Shown here in pieces: positions 58,531-64,000 of a stretch of 64,000 nucleotides of DNA. The notes beneath the pieces are model-generated. The model was not told where the DNA came from. It ran no database searches and saw only the letters and a program-made list of their open reading frames with translations. The position numbers and the translations under genes were made by a program. Position 1 is the stretch's first letter; each line of letters begins with the position of its first letter. This DNA is from Mantis religiosa (taxonomy: Eukaryota; Arthropoda; Insecta; Mantodea; Mantidae): assembly GCA_030765055.1 (NCBI GenBank), contig CM060954.1:108066554-108130553 (forward strand), written 5' to 3'.

Positions 58531-59623
58531 CTGCTCCCTTCTCAAAGCTGTTCGCCCTCGAACAGCTCCATCGTAGCGTGCGAGGCGGTCCAGGTGTACC
58601 ACCAGCATCTGCTCGGAGTCTCAGCCAGAAGTAGCGCTGCCGTAGTTTGTGAATCATTCGGTTCGCTCCCAGGTGTCCTCCTGAAGTACCGGCGTGCACT
58701 TCCTCCAAGATTTCCGGGACCTTACTCCGGGGAAGTACCAACTGTCCTCTCTGCGCCTTCCCATCGGGTGACTCCCATACCCGGAACAGCACGCCCACTC
58801 TGGTCTTCAACGAGTCCCATTGGGCCCAGTGCGACTTGTAGGTGGCGCTCCTCGGTGCGATGTCCTCCCAGGTTGGTCTCGTCCCTGCGTCCACTTCCCT
58901 CAAGAGTGGCCCCAAGTCTGCGTCCGCCAGCTGCTCCCTCCTCAGGCCTGCGCTATCCCAGCCTTCAGCAGGCACTGCCACAACTACTCGGACTGCTGCG
59001 GCACGCTCCTTCTCTTCCACTCTTGTGCGCTCATGGCCGTCCTGGATCTGCGATAGGACACCTCCAATGCAATGGTCGCTAGCGTCGGTGTCCACAATGA
59101 AGGCGCCACCCGGTTGTGGGAAACCCAAAATTGAAGCACTGCACAGGGTCCCCTTCGGGTGCTGGAAAGCGTCTTCGGCGTCCTCCGTCCACACATAAGG
59201 CCGGTTTTCCTCCGTCAGGCGGGTGAGGGGTTTTGCGATGTTTTCGGCCTTTTCCTCTAAATCATTAAGGCGGTCGTCTACTTGACCCTTCCGTTTGCCC
59301 AGGTTCGCGACGTCATCCCTCACGCCGGCCAAACGTTCCTCAAACTTTGCGGCGAGAGCCTCGTTCGCCGCCTTCATTTCCGTGGCCAGACTGCCGTTCG
59401 CTGCTCTCATTTCTGTGGTTAACTCGGCCTTCATTTGTTGCATCTTCTCGGTGATGTTCTCCCTAGCCGTCCTGATTAGTTTCAGTTCCGCGGCCAGGTT
59501 ATTTCTAGTCTCCAGCTTCTCTGTTAGGCTGTTCTTTGCCGCTTCTGTTTTTGCAGCGAGGTTTTCAGTTGCCGTCTTCATTTCTCTCAGTTCCGCTAAA
59601 ATCTTTTCTAATGCTGCCTCCAT
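58526..59623 (-). CDS. Gag-like coiled coil fused to partial RNase H (365 aa)
   Basis: ATG at 59623 follows the same leader as copy 1. The coiled-coil part is shorter than in copy 1. The junction into IAKPLTRLTEE is identical in position. RNase H keeps VDTDASDHCIGGVLS, then after GHER jumps to TRVEEKERAAA, removing the residues with the Glu and later Asp of the active site (about 340 bp relative to copy 1). The HHCC remnant GGHLGANRMI keeps both His. The frame is open to the end of the element, so selection or recent origin is possible. No protease, RT palm or integrase core. Confidence 0.83.
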   Translation of the reverse strand: MEAALEKILAELREMKTATENLAAKTEAAKNSLTEKLETRNNLAAELKLIRTARENITEKMQQMKAELTTEMRAANGSLATEMKAANEALAAKFEERLAGVRDDVANLGKRKGQVDDRLNDLEEKAENIAKPLTRLTEENRPYVWTEDAEDAFQHPKGTLCSASILGFPQPGGAFIVDTDASDHCIGGVLSQIQDGHERTRVEEKERAAAVRVVVAVPAEGWDSAGLRREQLADADLGPLLREVDAGTRPTWEDIAPRSATYKSHWAQWDSLKTRVGVLFRVWESPDGKAQRGQLVLPRSKVPEILEEVHAGTSGGHLGANRMIHKLRQRYFWLRLRADAGGTPGPPRTLRWSCSRANSFEKGAV

Positions 59624-59668
59624 TGTTGTAATGTTCGGTGATGTTGTTTTCCCGCTTCCTGACACCAG

Positions 59669-60267
59669 TGTGACTTTGTGGGTTCGTGGAATAAAAAGTC
59701 CAATTACACCACCCAACAATGTTCTTTATTTCCACCGACTTACAGTTTAACACTCGCCAATTACACAAAATTACTTGCTGCACACAATTACAATTTACCC
59801 GTTCGTCCGTTACAATTTCCTTGTACTCGCGATTACATAAACTCCGATACTCATACACAGTTCGTACAGCCTTCCGTTCCACAATCCTTTCGTTCATTAA
59901 CACGTCACTGACTAACTCTTACACCAAGAACTGCGACTGTCTTCTCGCTCACACTCACTAACCAACTGATTGACCAACACAACCAACAACTGAACTGACT
60001 ACACCAAAACCAACTCAACAACTGACTCACACTGTCTGTCTGTAACCCTCTTTATAGGAATATCACCGGTTTCTGGTGTTTACACGATTGTTCTGGTAAC
60101 AGAAAGATCGAGAACCAGGTGGAAGGAAAACAGACGCACAATTATGTTTCTTTCCGACCACTGGCTGTCACCACTATAAGACAAACGAGGGAAAGGCGTG
60201 GCTAACCGAGCCTCCCCTGTCTTCCGTTGCCAGCTGCTCACAGGGTGTTTCAGCGCTCCCCGTTACA
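59669..60267 (-). repeat. 5' LTR of Gypsy copy 2
   Basis: 599 bp, near-identical to 57932-58530. The primer site TGGTGTCAGGAAGCGGGA lies just inside it on the minus strand. Confidence 0.95.
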
Positions 60268-60336
60268 ATATTATGCAGTATTACGAGAGGCTATGACCAA
60301 CCTGTCCATAGCAAATATTTGAGATAATTTATATTT

Positions 60337-61415
60337 ACGAGGGTCGGCTGATAAGTACTGGATTTAATAAAAAGTTTTTTTTTTATTTCTCAAAATAATA
60401 TCCAGAAACGTTAACACATTTGTCATATCGGTGTTCTAATTTAATTAAAGCATCTCTGTACTGCAATTTATCATGGTCCTCAAAATAGATGTTTACCGCC
60501 TCAATATCCTCCCGTTGCTGTGAATCTTCGTCCTTCATCCTACGTCTCAGGACTTTTTTTTTTTGAGGTTCGGGAACAGTGATAGTCACTGGGTGCTAGA
60601 TCTGGCGAATGGGGTGGATGTTCAAGCAATTAGAACTTAAGACTTTTTCAGTCTGACTCTACCCTTTCATAGTGCATGCTACACACGCCTATTGTGAAAG
60701 AGCAATTAATTTCCAATTCGAACTTTAATTCGGGCTTTTTTCCCACTGCAATGACTGAACGATGAGCCAGAGAATTGTCGTTAAAAACAAGATTACATTC
60801 TTTGATATTCACATTCGTGCTTTTCACCTCATCACTCAAACATTACAGTAAGCTTGAGTAGTAGTCATCAGCGATACTTTTACCCTTTTCCAAGTAATCA
60901 ATAAAAATAATTTTCTTGCACCCTAGGAAACACTTGCCATAACCTTGTGAGCTGACAAAATTGACTTTGCCTTTTTTGGAATTGGCTCACCTGGCGCATT
61001 TCACTGTTTTGATTGTAATTTACTTTTTGGACTGTGGTGATGTATCCAAGTTTCATCCATGGCAGTAAGCTATCTGAAAAATTCACTGGGATTTTTACGG
61101 TAGAACTCCAAATCCTTATCAGAAAAGGTTTCCTTTGCAACTTTTGATCAGGTATCAACAAACGTGGCACTCATCTTGCTCAGACCTCATGAAAGCCCAA
61201 AACATTAGTTAAAATATTGCCTGCATGGTAATTTGATATGTTTACAGCCTCTGCTATCTCAAACAACTTTAATCTGTGGTCTTCCAGTACTAAACGATGA
61301 ATTTTCTCAATGATCTCTGGAGTTGTGACTTCCACAGGGCGTCCAGAGCATGGCTCATCACTAGTGCTCGTACGTCCCATTTTAAACTCTGCAACCCACC
61401 TTTTTAATCATTGTA
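60337..61415 (-). mobile_element. Mariner (mellifera-type), 5' end missing
   Basis: The 3' inverted end ACGAGGGTCGGCTGATAAGT starts at 60337. A minus-strand transposase pseudogene fills the rest up to about 61415, where it stops within the N-terminal region. The lineage differs from the other mariners in the window. Confidence 0.8.
60383..61415 (-). pseudogene. Mellifera-type mariner transposase pseudogene
   Basis: Readable minus-strand blocks: RWVAEFKMGRTSTSDEPCSG at 61400-61340, then the linker GRPVEVTTPEIIEKIH and helix-turn-helix LFEIAEAVNIS. A frame change follows at about 61180. The central part is frameshifted and short of the second Asp block. The C-terminal KKVLRRRMKDEDSQQREDI ... 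LEHRYDKCVNVSGYYFEK follows at 60560-60383, ending in YFEK as in the family. Many frame breaks; inactive. Confidence 0.82.
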
Positions 61416-61570
61416 CACAAGCCGACAAAAGTATTTGAATAATATAACAGGTGATATTGCAGGTACTATAAATACTGTGATATTTATTTCACAGCGTTGA
61501 ATTGTTAAACATGTAAACATTAACCTTTTGTGTCTCGGAAACAATATTCAAAATATAACTTTCCACGTAT

Positions 61571-61645
61571 TATTTACACAATCTGTGCTGTATTTATTAC
61601 ACAATCTGTACTGTAATTATTACATAATCTGTGCTGTATTTATTT
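61571..61645 (+). repeat. ~24-bp tandem repeat, three units
   Basis: ACAATCTGTGCTGTATTTATT-like unit repeated three times with one or two changes each. It lies just upstream of the Tc1 inverted end. Confidence 0.85.
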
Positions 61646-61662
61646 CATTGTCCCTTTTATTG

Positions 61663-62882
61663 AGGACATAAGTATTAGAACGTACCCAATCGAACAGAGC
61701 GAAAGGTGATTGGACGTACCCTACACGTCCCTACCACATAGCAGATAGCAGTTGTGTTTATGCTATGCCTCGAGACAGTGTGCTCAAAGTTATTCAGCTG
61801 ATTGTGAACTCACAGGTAATATGGGACGTAAAGGTAAGTAGACAACGGCGGCAGAGAGGAATATCGTGATAAACATGTACAAACAAAACAAATCTCTTTC
61901 TCTGAAATTTCCAAAACCATTAACAGAAGCAAAACCACTGTGTTCTGCATAATTCAACGCTACAAACAGGGAAATACTTCTGTAAATAAACCTAGAAATG
62001 GCGCTTCTTCTAAACTCACCACCAGAGACAGGAGGCTCATAATAAAAACGGTGAAGCAGAATCCGAGGGTCATTGTACCTGAGATTAGAGGATGCCTTGA
62101 GCAATATTCTGGCACTGTGGTTCACACCAGAACTTTTGAACGGGTTTTAAATAGTATTGGGTACAATGCCCGCGTTCCTAGGAAGAAACCATATGTTAAT
62201 AAGGTGAATAAGAAAAAGCGTATAGAATTTGCTAAACAGTATGTGACGAAACCAACAGAATTCTGGGATAAGGTTCTCTGGTCGGACAAGAGCAAATTCT
62301 GCATATACAAGAGTAATTGGACGTCTTAAAGTGTGGAGACTGCCAAATACAGAATGGGAACCTAAGAACATGGTAGCTACAGTGAAACATGTTAGCAGTA
62401 GTGTGATGGTATGGGGCTGTATAGCTTCATCTGGCTTTGGGGAACTGGTATTCATTGATGGGATCGTGGACAAATTTGAATACAAGAGGATTCTTGAAAA
62501 CAATCTTAAAAAGAGTGCAGAGAAGCTGGGATTAGAGCAATGATTATTACTTCCAGCAAGACAATGATCCGAAGCATACTGCTGAAATTGTAAGGCTTTG
62601 GATCGTGTACAACACTCCACACACTTTGAAGACCCCACCCCAATCTCCAGATTTAAATCCTATAGAAAACATCTGGATGGAACTCGAGGAGCGTGTGAGG
62701 AAGCATCACATCAGAAGCAAGGGCCATCTGAAAGAACTTCTTCAAAGAGAGTGGAGAAATATGGACTCTGCAGTCAGTAAACAAGACATACAGACAATGC
62801 CCAAACAATTATTGGCACTAATTCAAAGAAAGGGGATCACAACTAAATACTAGTTGTTCTCTGTTCGAACACTTATGTCCAG
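61663..62882 (+). mobile_element. Tc1-like transposon
   Basis: GGACATAAGTATTAGAACG at the left and the complement GGACATAAGTGTTCGAACAG at the right (62858-62880) form imperfect inverted ends around a Tc1 transposase pseudogene. A possibly larger left end beginning CACAAGCCGACAAAAGT at 61416 has no match at the right. Confidence 0.75.
61822..62853 (+). pseudogene. Tc1-type (DD34E) transposase pseudogene
   Basis: The N-terminal paired-like helix-turn-helix begins at 61822 (MGRKGK, then a stop) and reads on as NMYKQNKSLS. The main frame 61940-62329 covers SSKLTTRDRRLI through the first catalytic Asp in WSDKSKF. The next frame, 62331-62543, carries SSVMVWGCIASSGFG; after a frame change QQDNDPKH holds Asp 2, and QSPDLNPIENIW in 62605-62853 holds the Glu. 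All three catalytic acids survive, but at least three frame changes or stops break it. Length and order match the ~340-residue family. Confidence 0.88.
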
Positions 62883-63397
62883 ATGTAAAGTAACCGTTTT
62901 ATTTATCCTTGTAGTACAAATTAGTTTCAGTTCCTATTTATGAGTTTATATGTTTAGTAGAACACTCAAGTTTATTTTGTACCGGTTGTATTTACGTATG
63001 CTTACTGTGGCATGTCGGTGTGTCGAGCGTGTTGAGTGAGTATTACCGCTCAGTTTGGCTCAATTATTTGGCAGGGGCTTGACTCCTAGGGTCGTCAGCA
63101 TCGCCAATAAAATTCGAAAATTATCGATGTCCTCGGCTGCTCTCGGAGTTATCCTAATATTCATGAATATAGGATATGTGTCAAGGATCTCTTGATACAG
63201 GGCGTTTTGGGTGGATCAATTAGGGTACTTGGAAAGAAACACAGGTTAATTCTCTTATGACGATCGGTTGTATTTCAATTACTCTCGAAATACATGTTAA
63301 TTAGGCGAACTCTGAATGGTAGGCTTCGCGCTGGCGTGGTTGCACTCCCGTGTCTATAACACGACTCATCGGATTAGTACCCAGCTACTAACTACCT
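62883..63397. other. No gene recognised
   Basis: No coding signal; sequence leading into tandem repeats. Confidence 0.45.
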
Positions 63398-63610
63398 TTA
63401 ATTGAACGCGATTTCTTAAGTTTACTCGTCCGTTCAGTTTAGCCCACAGTAGCCAAAATAACCTTAATGAACGCAATTTCTGTCTTCGTGCTGTCGCACG
63501 ACGGTTCAGCTCGGCTCTCAGCCACCGACTGCCTTAATGAACGCGATTTCTTTCAGCGTGCGTTCGCACGACGATCTAGCTCGACCCCCAGCTAGCGACT
63601 GAACTTTAGA
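63398..63610 (+). repeat. ~70-bp tandem repeats (three units)
   Basis: Units start near 63398, 63462 and 63532 with CTTTAAT/CCTTAATGAACGCRATTTCT. Units 2 and 3 share a GTGC...GCAC stem followed by ACGACG, AGCTCG and CAGC...CGACTG. Unit 1 is diverged. Function unknown; could be part of an LTR or leader of an element extending off the window. Confidence 0.7.
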
Positions 63611-64000
63611 TGTGCTTATGTTCTGAGATAGGTCATATGACACTTCGCTTCCCCCTTCAGTTCAGTTCAGTTCTTAAATAGTTGGTCGGTAGAACACATA
63701 TGGAGTCCCAGTTACGAGAAAATCACTCTACACCACCCAAAATGTCCCCTTCCTGCCAAACTATGTTTGAAAGCAAACGCTGGCTGCGGCCCTTAAAAAT
63801 TTATGGTTGCGGTCAGCTTTCCTAGGGGAGAAAATTCCTACCGATTCAGAGCTCGTAACGAACTTGACACTGCACACAAGATATTTGTTTCAATACATGT
63901 ATATATTCCTTTAACATTCAATCTTCTATATGTTCCTTAACAGTTAATTAATCAACTTGAGGAAGAGAGTACCATTTCATTACTCTGCGTAACTTTAAAA
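63611..64000. other. No gene recognised to the window end
   Basis: Nothing recognisable; could belong to the element that carries the repeats at 63398-63610. Confidence 0.4.

Larger units (their letters stand above)
57932..60267 (-). mobile_element. Gypsy-type LTR retrotransposon derivative, copy 2 (2336 bp)
   Basis: Paired 599-bp LTRs at 57932-58530 and 59669-60267 show a single visible mismatch (58328 versus 60065), so the insertion is very young. ATAT flanks it (57928-57931 and 60268-60271). It has the same gag::RNase H junction and the same missing integrase core as copy 1, plus a further internal deletion in RNase H. The LTR start differs from copy 1 (TGTAACGGGGAGCGCTG), so it is a separate subfamily. 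Confidence 0.94.

Noticed and set aside
61416..61440. CACAAGCCGACAAAAGT as the true left end of the Tc1 element
   Set aside because: No inverted match was found on the right side; kept only as a possibility in the feature text.
1..64000. CRISPR array, operon or bacterial-type system
   Set aside because: No regularly spaced direct repeats, no operon-like coding density; all tandem repeats are simple or short arrays in an insect-like context.

Overview
This window looks like nuclear DNA of an insect. It is AT-rich, intron-containing and densely packed with decayed transposable elements. The mix is mariner/Tc1 (several lineages), a P-like THAP element, piggyBac, Jockey/I-like LINEs, Gypsy-type LTR elements and tRNA-headed SINEs, together with an insect gustatory-type receptor gene. 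A large-genome hemimetabolous insect such as a cockroach or termite fits this mix, but that placement is inference; no marker gene fixes the species.

Only one host gene is convincingly intact. It is a two-exon, minus-strand gustatory receptor (13843-16707) whose two coding exons join in phase 0 across a GT-AG intron to give a 392-residue seven-transmembrane protein with the C-terminal TYxxxxxQ signature. A tRNA-Asp-like sequence (12093-12164) is the only other possible host gene, and it carries stem mismatches.

Layout. 0-3.7 kb: a 1.94 kb P-like THAP element with perfect 33-bp inverted ends, then a SINE. 4-7.6 kb: a long SINE and a Jockey-like LINE with a solo LTR in its 3' end. 8-12 kb: a broken mariner and fragments of a DDE transposase and a LINE. 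12-17 kb: tRNA-like sequence and the receptor gene. 18-20.4 kb: a DDE element with ~90-bp inverted repeats, and a SINE. 22.8-25.7 kb: a Gypsy derivative inserted inside an older DDE transposase. 27-34 kb: piggyBac and DDE remnants, a solo LTR, and a 586-bp SINE. 35.5-40.3 kb: a mariner carrying a foreign insert, its internally deleted relative, and a LINE tail. 41-44.3 kb: an I/Jockey-like LINE interrupted by a solo LTR, then a second solo LTR. 44.6-54.6 kb: five SINEs (two of them nested), a DUF4817-type transposase, a deleted mariner, a LINE remnant and microsatellites. 55 kb: a foldback insertion. 57.9-64 kb: a second Gypsy derivative, a mellifera-type mariner, a Tc1 element and ~70-bp tandem repeats.

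The most notable signal is a family of Gypsy-type LTR elements. Five insertions (two with paired LTRs, three solo LTRs) all sit between copies of ATAT. Both paired-LTR copies share the same fusion of a coiled-coil gag-like region to an RNase H domain, with protease, most of reverse transcriptase and the integrase core absent. That suggests a non-autonomous lineage amplified in trans. A 254-bp foldback flanked by 12-bp duplications and carrying a hammerhead-ribozyme-like core is the second most interesting object.
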